A program made the translations under genes and the position numbers. From NCBI GenBank assembly GCA_020747065.1, contig JAGMVK010000005.1, positions 2,356,001 to 2,420,000 on the forward strand: a DNA stretch of 64,000 nt, given 5' to 3'. Each line of letters opens with the position of its first letter. Position 1 is the first letter of the stretch. Below are positions 10,689 through 22,307 of this stretch, piece by piece. Origin of the DNA: Cadophora sp. MPI-SDFR-AT-0126 (Eukaryota > Ascomycota > Leotiomycetes > Helotiales > Ploettnerulaceae). Under the pieces are notes generated by a model. The model was not told the DNA's origin. It made no database searches and was given only the letters and a program-made list of their open reading frames with translations.

Positions 10689-13600
10689 TTAATCAATAGG
10701 CTGCTGCTTAAACAGGCTCTTCCCCAACAACCACTTCCTATAAGCCTTATATCTCTTCTTTCCCAAATCCTCTTCAAAAACCATCAACGGGTTTTCTCCC
10801 ACCGTCAGAAAATCATTCGCCTCCGCCATATCTTCGCTACTGCCGCCAGGCTCGCCAGCTGTCGTCACAATGCCGATATCGCGCCAACTTCCATTTACAT
10901 ACTCCAGATATTCAGCGTCAATCTCGGTGGGAATCTCATTGCTGACTACGAGGGGTAGGGTCTGGGGATGGGAGATGTAGCGCTCGTAGTCCTCTGTTTC
11001 ATCGGCGCTGACGGATGGGTTCAGGGATTCGTGCACGACTTGCGTGAATGTCCATTGAGCGGCTTTGCTTTTGTCGAGGGGGGTGAGCTTTTGCTTTTGT
11101 GGGGATAGAGTGGGCTGTTGAGGTTCTTTCATGATGCTGTGATGCTGGTCGTTCTTCTCATGGATGGGCTGCAACCACCGTTGGATGGAGATGCGTTTTG
11201 TGTTGGCGGTGGTACCGGATTTGATGGAGGCGTTGTCATCGTCTGCTACGGGGGTTTCAGTTTCGTCTGCTGGGTCAACGATGATGACCTCTTTTTTGAC
11301 TTTCTTCTTGTCTGGGACATCTTGGTCAAGCTCGGTTCGAACTTTGAAGGGGGACAGATCATAGCGGCCTTCTTGAGTAGAGCGGAATGGGATGTAGCGG
11401 ATGGTGGAATTGAGTTTTCCCATGTAGCAAAAGACTTTGAGAATTGATGATACAGAGAGTGGTTTGTAATATTCCAGCCAGTACTCATCGAAGTAGCCAA
11501 GAGGTTTACAGGCCATGAGTCCAGTAGGGTCAACGTGTGGTGGCAGTACTCTCTTCTGCAAGAACTCAGGGGTGTACCAATTGATGTAGCTGCGTCTTCT
11601 CTTTCCAGACCAAGCACGAGGATCAGCATGATGAAGATAGTAATCGGTCGCCAGATCCCATAGCATGGGTTGTCCTTGAGCAAAAATATAGTTTCCCAGA
11701 AACAGATTGTATGCCTCTTGCCGCTGACCATCGAGGAAGGAGTTATTGTAATATCGCTTGAAGCTTTCCACCATATCTCGAGAATGGCTTGTCCATTGGT
11801 TGATCTTACGGTACGTTTCCATGGTGTTCACGAGTTGCGAACCGCCGTACTGAATGGCTATTGTATCGCCGTGATCGTGGTACATATGCGTAAAGAGATT
11901 GACAGCGTCAGTATCGTAATCAATTGATGTATCTCCAATTATTCCAAGCGCATGAAGCTGATGGCCAAGGGCTCTTTTGCCGATGACGAACTGTGCTGCA
12001 TTGGTCCGATCCAGACAATCAATGCAGTTTGTTCTCGCAACTCCATTCTGCACTTTAGGCATAGTAATCTTTCCGTCTCCGTTCTGGAAGAAACCCGTGG
12101 TTGTCACCACTTCTTCGGCGATATTCTCAAGTGTACCGATGACATCCTGATCACGACTCTTTGATGCTCGGCTCATATCCCACGCTTTGTGTATGATTTT
12201 CTTGTCAGCTGGGAGGAACTGGTTGAGATAGTTAATTGCATTTGTAAACTCGTGCAACAGTTTTGATTCCCGAGGTGTCCTCTCTCGGGCTTTCACAAGA
12301 TTGAGGACGTAAACAGGAGCACCATATCTCTCAAACAGGTTATCGAAATGAAGAGCAGCAGCACTGTAAAATGGATCGACCAGGTTGAGTTCAATGGGTG
12401 GTTTAGGAGTTACGCCAGTATTATCTTGGGTCCAGTAAAGTGGTATACTTCCCCGATGCTGAACATATGAAGTGAAGTTCGGACTGGCGAAAAGCTTTGG
12501 CCCAGGGGCATGGAAGGATGTTGTTAGCATTTCAGAGACAATTTGCTCGGTCTCGACATCATTGGCAACATAACCCTACTTGATTAGCTGGCTAGCAGTC
12601 AAGCGGAACTCCTTCTTACCAAGTCATTTGCACCACGCTTCAGGAAACGCGCACCAGCGAAATACCTTGAGCGCCTGGCAATGATGGTGATATAGGCTGT
12701 GCGGCCATATATTGAAATAGCTAGATATGTTAGATGGGGCAAAAATCAGGTCGCTTAACATACCAGACTGGTCGATATAACCATGAATGACTGGCATACA
12801 CCAATCGTAGGTGTTTTTAAGTGCCGAGATCGCAGGTTGTAGAAGGTAGCTATTCCATACGAACATTGAATTATAGTCCTGATCATGAGGATATGGCATG
12901 CCCTTGGCTATCGCCTCTCTCTCGGCCATCATATTGTGCTGTAGAGTTCGTGTGATATCATAAGAATAGCTGTAGTAGAACGACCTGGTCAAGTCCAGAT
13001 TGTTGAGAATGCTGATGAAACGGGACTCTTCAGTGTTCCTCAGGTCCGGCTTGAATCGGGAACTGGGGCCCGTCGTTAATGGAATGAGTTCCGTAGCATT
13101 AACAGCGTATGTGAAATGACCACCGATCATAGCCACTTGACTCCGCTTGGTGATCACCAGCATATAATAGACCCCAGTGAACCGTATGAAGCCAATGATG
13201 CCCCAGGTGGTAGACCGTAGCTTCATACCTCCAGTGCTTTTGTTGCCATCATCAATAGCATTCAGCAGCTGGCTCATCTCTTTCTTAGTATAGACGATCT
13301 CGTCCTCCGAGATGTTCAGATTTCCAGAATCAGCCGTCCGGTCTATCTTCAGGATGCGAAAACGTCTGTCCATGACATCGGCACCGACGAAATAGTACCT
13401 TGTTGCAGTTTCGTACAAGGAAAACTTGTGCATCTTGCAGACGCCCTGGTCGCCAACCTTCTCGTATACTGCCCCTTTATTCCTCTTCATATCTGAGTTC
13501 GGACTCGTACTTCGCTGGAATGGTTTCGCAGTGATTTCTTCGTCATCATCGTCATCTCCCCCTGAAGGAGGTATCTTGGATTGCTCAGGGCTCTGTGGAA

Positions 13601-13823
13601 GGCTGTTGTGCAGCGGAGGAAACTTTGGCAGAGACTGATCACTGACATCAGAGTTTCTGAAGTCCATGGTGAGCGGGGAAGTCATGGCAGACGTCGACCT
13701 CGAGGCAGCATCAGTAGATATGCTCATGGTATCGAAGTGGACATGGTTGCTCCCCGTATCACTTGGTCCAGGCGACCTCCCCCTCCTGGATGATCCACCA
13801 GGTCCATCATCTTGGTCTGCCAT
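10689..13823 (-). CDS. FIG4: SAC-domain phosphoinositide phosphatase Fig4
   Basis: Fig4 dephosphorylates PtdIns(3,5)P2 on vacuole/endosome membranes within the Fab1-Vac14 complex. Exons 13823..12764, 12720..12620 and 12575..10689 give 1015 aa; introns are 43 and 44 nt. Splicing restores the conserved run [20 protein letters not shown]. The SAC catalytic motif [12 protein letters not shown] lies at residues 568-579, with Cys571 and Arg577 forming CX5R. An N-terminal low-complexity leader (residues 1-125) with a Gly/Ser-rich start precedes the SAC domain, which begins near [15 protein letters not shown]. The C-terminal tail after about residue 760 is acidic and variable. The length is somewhat above yeast Fig4 (about 880 aa) because of both tails. 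It is divergent from the J-domain gene. Confidence 0.92.
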
Positions 13824-14454
13824 GGTGGCACAATATTCCAGGTTATCGGGCTTTCATGTTCGAGCTTGCACCTCTTCTCATGACGATAGATAGGTGGGAC
13901 GATGACGATATATCGGCCATACGTTGTGTGGTTGTATCCCAAAGCCTGTTGTGTTGTGCTGGTTGGTATACGGAGAGGTGAGGTGAGTGGTGTACAAAGG
14001 TCGATGAATACAGTCGTCGTCGTCGTCGTCGTCGTCAACAATCGTCACATCTCTCTTCTTTCTTGCTTGAGAGCAGAGCCTCAACTCTCGTTTAGACGGA
14101 AGTGGAGAGTGGGGCACCGCACCTGCTCTTGCCAAGACGCTAACTTTTCCATGCTCTTTTCACGTGTCAATCTCCCCATGCAATTATGTTTTGTCTTGTC
14201 TTGCCCTGTCTGTCAGTGTCAGTCAGGTCTGCTGCATGTGAAAACTACGGACGGCGGAAGCATTTTCACCCACCGAGGATCTTCCCCTTCCTTCCCACAC
14301 CACACCACACCACTCCACCACCGCCCACCCTCTTTTCTTTTCTTTTCTTTCCTTCCTCACTTCACTTCCCATCCCCCCATCCCTTATACTGTATTATATC
14401 CTCATTATGTTCCCATCTTCAACCTGCCGTTTCTAATGCCTCTATCACGCCGCC
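13824..14454. promoter_or_regulatory. Divergent promoter region FIG4 / J-domain gene
   Basis: This 631-nt region between two divergent starts has a GTC trinucleotide run (14013..14036) on the FIG4 side. On the J-domain side is a strongly pyrimidine-rich block (about 14280..14375) with CACAC and TTTTC short repeats. CT-rich tracts just upstream of starts are common core-promoter features in filamentous fungi. No specific factor site is claimed. Confidence 0.5.
14013..14036 (+). repeat. (GTC)8 trinucleotide microsatellite
   Basis: Eight perfect copies of GTC lie about 190 nt upstream of the FIG4 start, read as GAC repeats on the FIG4 strand. They fall in the FIG4 5' UTR or promoter rather than in a coding exon. 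Confidence 0.95.
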
Positions 14455-15486
14455 ATGTCTGATGAAGGCCATCAGACAGAGAGCGCCATCTTCAATCAGA
14501 AAGATGACATAATCCACCGTGGGTTTCCTCTCCTGATGACATGTGATTGCCACTTTGTACTGACAACAACGAACAGGCGTTCTTCACGAAGAAGATGTAC
14601 GATACAGAACCTAGCACCTGCCGCGACCATGAACTGACCCCCGAATAGCTATACCAGATATTGGGCGCACCCAGATCTGCTTCTCCAGCAGAATTGCGAC
14701 GATGCTACCTCGAGCGGTCGAAAATATGCCACCCCGACAAACCGCCTTTTCATGAATTGTCTACGAGGTCAGCCAGCACTATCGTCCCTGTTGTTGTCTA
14801 GATTAATCTAACAATCTCTCAGTGCTTTTCAGCGACTCGGTTTCGCCTTCGACATTCTCAAATCTCCGAGCGCAAGACGGACTTACGATCGAGCCTCGAA
14901 ACCCACCTCTTCTCAATTACCAGACAAAACAACCTTTCTTGGCGGCGAACATACCTTTCGCAGTGCCGTCGAAGCCATACTCCAGGAGTTTATGACCGGA
15001 GATTTCGTTATTGTCAAAAGATGGCTGGAGTCGCTCCACGTCCAATACCCGAACCTTGTCAGCGAAGAGGTTGTCATCAATGTGGAGAAAAGTTTCATAC
15101 GCATACGAGAGTTGGTGTTGACAACGAGGACATACGCGCTTTTGATATACATCGAATTGGGCAGAATAAATCGCGTCCAGAAACGACTGATGGGCCTCGG
15201 ATACTTTGATGTCGTTGGCCGAGCCAGACTTACTATTCACCTTGTGAGAGTCACTCTAGCTGTTCCAATGCGAGTTGATCGTGCTTTGAAGCAAAGAGAA
15301 GAAAAGGCTTGGAGGGCAAAAGTTGCCGGATTACAAGCGAGGGGCTTGACACCGACAGAAACAATGGGAAGAGCAGGGATTCTGAATGACCGGATCAGCA
15401 AAGTCCTTGAATTCATTGTCGGCACCGCCGGCAAAGACGAGAGTGCTGATGAAGCTTGGAGTGCAAGCATGGGAAAAGTTTCATGA
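14455..15486 (+). CDS. J-domain (DnaJ-like) protein
   Basis: A 288-aa Hsp40-type co-chaperone. Exons are 14455..14518, 14577..14596 (only 20 nt), 14649..14767 and 14823..15486; all three introns are GT-AG and the joins keep frame. The J domain sits at about residues 27-90: DLYQILGAPRSASPAELRRCY, then the diagnostic HPD tripeptide (56-58, in KICHPDKPP), then AFQRLGFAFDILKSPSARRTYDR. No Gly/Phe region or zinc-finger repeats follow, so it is a class C J protein. The rest is a helical, charged region without a domain I can name. The substrate is unknown; the family stimulates Hsp70 ATPase activity through the HPD loop. The micro-exon is inferred from splice signals and frame restoration. Confidence 0.82.
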
Positions 15487-15833
15487 TATTGATCTGCTGG
15501 AGTTGGATCGGATTTAGCGGCATCAGGATCTCGGCGCCCGGCGTTCAAGCTTGAACTTCCCAAGCATATTGGGCTTTTGTGGATGAGAACCATCTCCCCT
15601 TTTGATCTTTTGATCAATTGATCAAGTGTTCTTTCCTCGAAATTTAGGATACCCAATTGCGTTATGATTCTTGTTAAATTTTCTTTTGAGAATGAGTTTG
15701 ATGGTTATGATAAAGTTTTTCTGTGGATTTGTTGCTCTTACAACACATGATTATGATATATGATTAACATGTTTTAAAGAACGTCTAAATGGTATCGTGA
15801 TCTCTTATGTACATCTTTCTCATCCAAATACAT
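15487..15833. other. Convergent 3' intergenic region
   Basis: The 347 nt between the convergent J-domain and YeeE/YedE stops are AT-rich in the second half, consistent with 3' UTRs and poly(A) signals. No gene seen. Confidence 0.5.
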
Positions 15834-16942
15834 CTATACGAAGAAGGCCAGTCCCATCCCGCCTGAGAACATCGCCGCAACAGATATTATGCTGGCGACG
15901 GAAAATGTGGACATGCCACTGATACCATGGCCAGAGGTACATCCACCAGCAATTCTTGCTCCCAGCACCATGATGAAACCACCCAGAATCGCCGTCGATT
16001 CAGCAATTGGCGCTTCTCCGCCGGGGACCTTGAAATCCAAAACCTGGCTCAGCACCCAGCTCCCCAAAACAATGCCTCCCGCAAAAGCAATCGAGTTATA
16101 AGCTGGCCGCGATCCCGACTTCTCACCACTCCCAGAGACATATCTCCACGCCAGTTTCGATGCACCACCAAGCTGTTCATAAGCAGTCGACACCCCAACT
16201 GCACTCCCCGTCAACACAAGCGAAGCGACCTGTCCAACACCGATCAACAACCCACCAACCACAGGCGGAAACAACACATTCTCCGCCCTCTCCGTCAAAC
16301 CTGCCAATAAAAGCACCAGCACCAAAAACGCTTCATAAACCAACACCAGTCTCTCCTCCTTCATCCCAACATACTGTTGCACCGTCCTCGGCTCATCCTT
16401 CACAGCCTCAGCCCCTCGACTCCCCGAACGAGAAACCAGATACGGTTTCGCCATGCTGTATAACGTGCCACCGAGTATCGCACCCACGAAAGCGAAACAC
16501 CCCGAGCGGATCCCCGTCGCTATCTGTACTAGTACCGTGCCCGGACAGGCGCCTGTCAATGTCATGCCGCCGCCGAGGAGTAAGCCACCGATGATATTCC
16601 CATCGTAAGGGAACATGCCTAGAGTTGATTGCGAGCGTGGCGCGCAGGGTGCTATACCGTATTTGCGAGCGAGGATCATTGCAATGCTATGAGAGTTGAG
16701 AGTGTTAGATGAGTTTGAGGCGGTAGAAGAAAGTTGAAGATAGTTGGATTGAAGAGGGAGTGATTCGAGAGGAAGAATACGTACGTGCTACATCCACTTG
16801 CTGTGAGGAATGTCTGCAGCATGTGGAAATTCGAGTTTTGCATTTGCGATATGATTATCCATGGTGAGTAGACGCCGGAGAGTGTAAGTGCTGAGCCGAA
16901 GATTGCCCCTGCTATTGTGGAAGAGGTCAGGGTAGTCGCCAT
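15834..16942 (-). CDS. YeeE/YedE-family sulfur-compound transporter
   Basis: A polytopic membrane protein of 336 aa. Exons 16942..16785 and 16686..15834 are separated by a 98-nt intron (donor GTACGT, acceptor CATAG). The family signature is strong: TLSGVYSP, GMTLTGACPGTVLVQIATG and the paired GGCTSGHGISGMSTFSVASI. These small Cys-containing loops are the ones that pass thiosulfate in bacterial TsuA/YeeE. Eight or more hydrophobic segments are visible. Fungal members keep both halves (YeeE-like and YedE-like) in one chain, as here. The substrate, thiosulfate or a related sulfur species, is inferred from the bacterial family. The family is chiefly prokaryotic, so an old bacterial origin is plausible but not shown by this sequence. 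Confidence 0.85.
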
Positions 16943-18809
16943 TTCGTTAGTATTGCGTGTGTGACTTCTCCAGAGTCGAAGTGGAGGAGGGAGATCAAGA
17001 AGAAGGAAACCCTCAAAATATTGCAGAACGATTTGGACGTTGGGCTTTTGTTAGATGTAGAGATGGATACTTGCTTCAGATCAACGAACTAAGTACAAGT
17101 GCCAAACTAGCATTGAGACAGACTGAATAGTGAACAGTGAACACCGACCGGCCTCTCCACTACAGTACACTATCACTCACAAGTGCCGTCCGGTGTTTAC
17201 AAAGCAGATTTCTCCACATGATGCAAATGACTTTCTATTCGGATCTCCACTTTTCCTTATTTATACTTCTGTTATCCCCGGTTCAGGCTCAGACCTCAAC
17301 GGACAATATCCCTCTCTTTCCCCCATAAACTCTTCTACAACTTATCTTTTCCTCTCCTCTTTATTATATGGTAAGTCCAAGTATTAAACCCTACCTTCCG
17401 GTAACACAGAACAGTACACACAGTAAGTAGCACGGATCCGGTACATCGGTGCCGATTTTGTTAAACTTGGATGCCATGTCTGGCAGACTTTGTTCGTCGA
17501 TCTCGGGGTATGGTGGGGCGAATATTGTCTAGCAGGTCGCCGACGTTTGGGTTTGGGTTCGCGAGCGACTTTAAAGTTGACCTACCTGACTCGAGGGATG
17601 GGTTTAGGGCAGACTAGCCTTGTCAAGAGTACTGTGCTTAAATTTGTTGTAGTCGTGGAGATGACTTGGCTGCCATTTCAAGCGATGCGTGTATTTTGAG
17701 AGAGATTGAAGACGGATTGTGGGGACTCGTGTAATTGTGAAATGTCAGTTGTGAAGTTACAATTTACGACGCCTGACTAAGAGACAACAGAAGGGGAAGG
17801 GGAACAAGTCTTTCGAGCAGCCGAGCCAGCCTAACGAGCCCCCTTTTTCCAGGTCCCCGACTCGCTTAAATGAATCCCGATCGAGCTCGGTCTAGTTTTT
17901 GAATTTGTTTATAATTTCTGGGTGCATCAAGTTTTCTGTGCTATAATATTTTCTTCCTCTCAGTCGTCACGTTTCAGCTATTCTATGTAATATTTGTTGA
18001 TGGCACTCATAGTTGGGAAGTGTTCCTCGTTTTGGGTCTTGCACATCCAGTGCTCACGGCACTCTCGGCGCTTTCAGTGCTGATATTGTCCCGGAATTAG
18101 GCATTTCAATTCCGCGATCGGGATCTAATGCTTAGCTTTTAACGACTCATTATCTGCATCCTTTACTTGTTCGTAGCTTCTGACATGATGGTCGGTCATG
18201 CGAGGAAAATATCTACGTTCCCTCTTCATTTCAGTAAAGAAACGGCCCCTAGAAAAGCCTCTCAATCAGGTTTGAAGTTGGCGGAGATTTTCTCAATTGA
18301 TATATTGGTTATATTCATTCCTTGCTCAGCACCCTCTTATCTTCTATCAGTCTTCGAGCTACAATATTTCAGAAGACAACGACAGTAAGCCTCGCTTAGA
18401 GCAAAATCAACAAATCCGCCTAGCTGAAAACTGCGTAACAATCGTTTTGAATTCATTAACAATCGTGGAGATACAGATCTTCTTTGCATGCTATTCGAAT
18501 ATTTATGTTCAGAGACTGAGACCAAAGCACCAAGTATCATGGCATAGCCTGCGACGATAGATAACATCCTCGCATTTGGAGGAGTGTGAAGAAGTGCCGT
18601 CCGTCTTTGTGAGAATAGATCAGCATTGGTCTGAATGAAGAGGATTATGTTGTTCAGAAATAGGATCCATTGAGCGCATCTCGAATTGACAGGATTTTCA
18701 ATGTTCGCAAATCGTCGTCACTGTTCAAGTGTTTGTACCAATCTGGTTGGAGGACTGACTGAAGGGGCCTGGCAAGCGAGACGCGCCTGATAGGGTTTAG
18801 CTCGCAATC
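16943..18809. other. Intergenic region, possible short secreted peptide
   Basis: About 1.9 kb with no gene I can support well. One short frame, 17218..17328, would encode 36 aa with a signal-peptide-like start (MMQMTFYSDLHFSLFILLL then VQAQ), but it has no further support. The rest shows only short frames on both strands. Confidence 0.4.
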
Positions 18810-19967
18810 ATGACCTCAGCTGAATTCAGAGGTCTTGCAAGGCAACATCATGCTCTACTGACATCCTTTCAGCCTCATTCGTCGTGTTCGCTCGACAAGA
18901 TTGGCAATATGGGCAGCATCCTCTCAAGACCTACCTCAGACGGCAAGCTCGAAAACGCCGGAGTCAGACCACAGATCCGGTCCCTTGATTGGTCACCATT
19001 CAGGCTGCTACCTAACGAGCTCGTTCTTTACATCAGCTCATTTCTCCCTCGAGAGGCAATGGCAGCTCTCGCTCTCACCTGCCACCCTTTGCGTCTCGCC
19101 CTCCCCGAATCGTTCTTCAAGGTCCCCTGGGAGGACAAAATCAATTTCCTAGAACTGCTTGAACGAGAACTGCCCGGTCACGTTGTGTGCCGGTATTGTA
19201 GGAAACTCCACGCGATCGAAAGAGCCGAAATGTATCTTTTGACTAGAATTATGCGTGCACCTTACTCGGCATGCCGCTGGGAGCAGATGTGGAGTGACAT
19301 CGATAGGTACTTCCACAAGGAATTTTCGATCGTTGTTTTCGAGATGGCGATGAAGCAATATCGGCTTGGACTTAATACCTCGAGGCTTCTCAGATTGCTG
19401 TCCTCCGAGGCTCGGACATATCAAAAGGTTGGATATGTAGAGCAGCATAACGCTCTAGCTCGTGTTGTTGACAGTCGCTTGCTAATGCGAGATCAACGAA
19501 CGTGCTTCATGCCTGCGGATCATCAGGAGTCTCTGCCACAGAATGCAAAATTTGTCATCTGCCCACACTTTACGCTGTCAACGTCCTCGTTGGAGACACT
19601 GAAACGCCTGCCAGATAAGTTCGACAGGTCGGATCCACCTGAGACACAGGCTTGCCCGTCAGGGACTGATCTTATTCCATGCCGGTATTGCCACACGGAA
19701 TTCAGAGTTTCCTTCAGATCTTTCGGAGATTCTGGAACTGGCGTATCGATAATGACATGGAAGGATCTCGGTGGATCATTGTTGGATGACAAGTGGCGAA
19801 GCCATATTGGCAGTGAGGTGGATATGATTCCGTTCGATCGAGGCTCTCTTTGCACTGCTTTTGAGGATGAGGACTATCGATCGTTCAAGCTCGATTGGTC
19901 TCTGGCTTCTGAAGTTCAAGGGAGGCAGCTGAAGGGAAAGGGATCTGCGAGGAAGATGTTCCGGTAG
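18810..19967 (+). CDS. F-box-like protein with two CxxC motifs
   Basis: A single-exon 385-aa protein. Residues about 65-105 (PFRLLPNELVLYISSFLPREAMAALALTCHPL) match the F-box-like pattern that binds Skp1 in SCF ubiquitin ligases. This is followed by a fungal region with CRYCRKLH (near 128) and CRYCHTEF (near 297), possible zinc ligands. The substrate is unknown. A second in-frame Met at 18909 would begin MGSILSRP, which fits an N-myristoylation site. Because the conserved part starts after it, I consider that Met a serious alternative start, with the first 33 residues being leader. No signal peptide or membrane segment is visible. Confidence 0.7.
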   Translation: MTSAEFRGLARQHHALLTSFQPHSSCSLDKIGNMGSILSRPTSDGKLENAGVRPQIRSLDWSPFRLLPNELVLYISSFLPREAMAALALTCHPLRLALPESFFKVPWEDKINFLELLERELPGHVVCRYCRKLHAIERAEMYLLTRIMRAPYSACRWEQMWSDIDRYFHKEFSIVVFEMAMKQYRLGLNTSRLLRLLSSEARTYQKVGYVEQHNALARVVDSRLLMRDQRTCFMPADHQESLPQNAKFVICPHFTLSTSSLETLKRLPDKFDRSDPPETQACPSGTDLIPCRYCHTEFRVSFRSFGDSGTGVSIMTWKDLGGSLLDDKWRSHIGSEVDMIPFDRGSLCTAFEDEDYRSFKLDWSLASEVQGRQLKGKGSARKMFR

Positions 19968-21212
19968 ATCATCTGGCTATTCAGTACGGCTGTTCAAGTT
20001 GTTCTCCAGGGTGCAGCTTGTTGGCACTTCTCCTCTATGAGATGTCAGCGCGATAGGCCGACTCGACATCAGAAAATGCGGAGCAAGCGTCGCTGGGACT
20101 TCAGCAACCCCATTCCTGGAACAAGTGCCAACGAGCCTGAGGGCCTGAGTAGAAGGAAGGAAAACAGTGCACTCAATACAAGACTTGAGATCAGTCGGCT
20201 TGAAAGTCAACCAGGTTTTGGCGACAGCCAAGATGGGAGAGGTTGAGGAACTTCAAGGCAAATAGGGTTGTACAGTGAAGGTCTGCTATGCATTGGATTT
20301 CATCTGATTTCGATCAAGACTCTTTCACTGGTGCGATTCTCAATGGAACACGCTTATCAAAACACAAATCAAAAAGAAAAAAGACAGACAACCCTTCCTC
20401 GAGATGCCGAGAACCCACTCAAGCCCAAAAAGTTCACCCCTCCTTCTGTTTCCACCTAAACACTCGCCACGCCTCATTTCCGACTCTCCGGCTTGTCCAA
20501 ACCGTTGCGCCTGAACCCTGCCAACAACCGAACCCCAGATATCACAAACCTAGTCCGTCAAGATCATCAGTCCATCACCTGAAATCGGAAGAAATGAAGA
20601 TATAACCTTCGTCCTCCCTGGAAGGTCACTGCATAATTCTGCTTCAAATGGCAGTGATCTCCCTACACACCCAAGAACGGATGAACTGAAACGGACGTGT
20701 GGGTTCCAAAATTCCCAAGCGCCCCACAGGGAAGCACTCTCCATTCTCTGGGGTCTCAGCGTTTCCTTCACACCATCTCATTATTTGCCGCTGGAGAAAA
20801 ACAAAATGGAAGGGTAAAAAGAAGGAATGAAGGGTTTCTTAACAACCTCGAATTTCCCTACCCCTCGTTTTGTGGCTTACCATCTGTTTCAAACTTCGTT
20901 GCCGAATGACGAAGAAGGCGTCCCCACGAATCAACCATCCCCTCGCGTCTCGCTTAACATTTGAACCCCTGAAGCCTGAGAATCGCGGAAATTAAAAGAT
21001 GCGTGGACAACGCTGTGGTCAATCAAACAAAATTGCCTCGTTTCCGTCATCGCCGTGGGTGGGTGATGTTAAAGTCCAATGTCCCCACGATGATGGCAAA
21101 TTTGTAAAATTTTGGCTTTGCTTTGCTTGATCTGGCCGGTGGTTGATATCTGTGATTATTTGGAAGGTCAGGACAGGCATCTGCATGTATCGCGACCGGA
21201 TCTAGGAACGAG
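19968..21212. other. Intergenic region
   Basis: About 1.2 kb between two plus-strand genes; it should contain the promoter of the GPI-anchored protein. Frames here are short and lack domain features. I see no repeat structure. Confidence 0.45.
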
Positions 21213-22307
21213 ATGTTCCTATCTACCCCACTATCCTTAAATTTTCTTCCTTTTCTGCTTCTTCTGGATGCTGTGAGCGCGAGAACTGGTACTGCGACTG
21301 TCGCTGTTACGACTGCGGATTTGTTCAATCTCGCGTATCCTGTTGTTGCGTACCCGGTTGCTACTGTATGTTTATGTCTTCTTTCCTGGTTTGATCATTG
21401 ATGTCCAGTGCGATGCTGTCGGCAAATTTCTGATTTGGGTGACATAGGACAAACATGATGCGACGACATACCTCATCGCCTGTCCTACGGGCACTGACAC
21501 CGCATCTTGCGAGTTCGAGCAGCCATTCACAATGATCGAGGGACCAAAGACGCTGCATTTCGGATTCGTCGCTCCAACAGCAGCATCAACACAGTATGTT
21601 CTTACCTCTCCCTTCCAACTTTGGACCATAAGACAGCATCTAATACAAAGCCCAGGACATTCATATTCGACTGCGCCCTGCGGGGTACAACATCAATGGG
21701 TTGCACTGCAACAGGCGTCTCAGACGACGCCTCGCCCTCGGCACCGATCACCACGACTGAAGCCCTCACGTACACCGGCGAGACGGCGAAGGGCTTCTTT
21801 CGCTCTGTGAGTCTAGTGACGGATTCGAGGTTGCTGATGACCCATACGCCGGGGGTGTTGAAGGGACCTGGTTTTTATACGACGGGCGGCGAGGTGGTGA
21901 CAAGTGAGAGGACAGTGAAGACTGGGTCGGTGACTAGGACGGCGAGTTCGACAGCGCCGAAGACAGTGACTTCTTCCCTGACGAACAGTGAACATTCACC
22001 AACAAAGACCTCAACGAAGCCGACGACAACGCGTGTTCCTTCAGTGGAGGTCGTTTTGAGTACTGTGAGCGTGGCTCCGATGGAGTCTGAGTCGGTCGTA
22101 TCTGGGGCAGCGTTGACCGACTCGGTGGGGAGTACTGCTAGTAGCAATGTGTTTGCGGTTTCTTCTTCTGCATCTGCCTCCGGCACTTCTACTTCTGCTA
22201 CAGCTTCTATCACAAACTCCAGCGGCTGCGTTGAGCACGCCAACTGGAATTTGATGGCAATTACTACCCTAGCTATCTTGGTAGTAATACGAGACATTGT
22301 ATTCTAA
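21213..22307 (+). CDS. Secreted GPI-anchored Ser/Thr-rich surface protein
   Basis: Exons 21213..21365, 21448..21593 and 21656..22307 give 316 aa; introns are 82 and 62 nt. The N-terminus is a signal peptide (hydrophobic LNFLPFLLLLDAVSA, cleavage likely after VSA). A Cys-containing folded part follows (ACPTGTDTASCEFEQP, FIFDCALRG, MGCTATG), roughly residues 50-140. Then come about 130 residues very rich in Ser, Thr and Val, expected to be O-mannosylated. The last 20 residues are hydrophobic (LMAITTLAILVVI) after a Ser/Asn-Gly-Cys stretch, as in a GPI attachment signal. It is probably a plasma-membrane or cell-wall protein; the function is not recognisable. The small Cys-bearing domain is common in uncharacterised fungal surface proteins. 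Confidence 0.78.
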
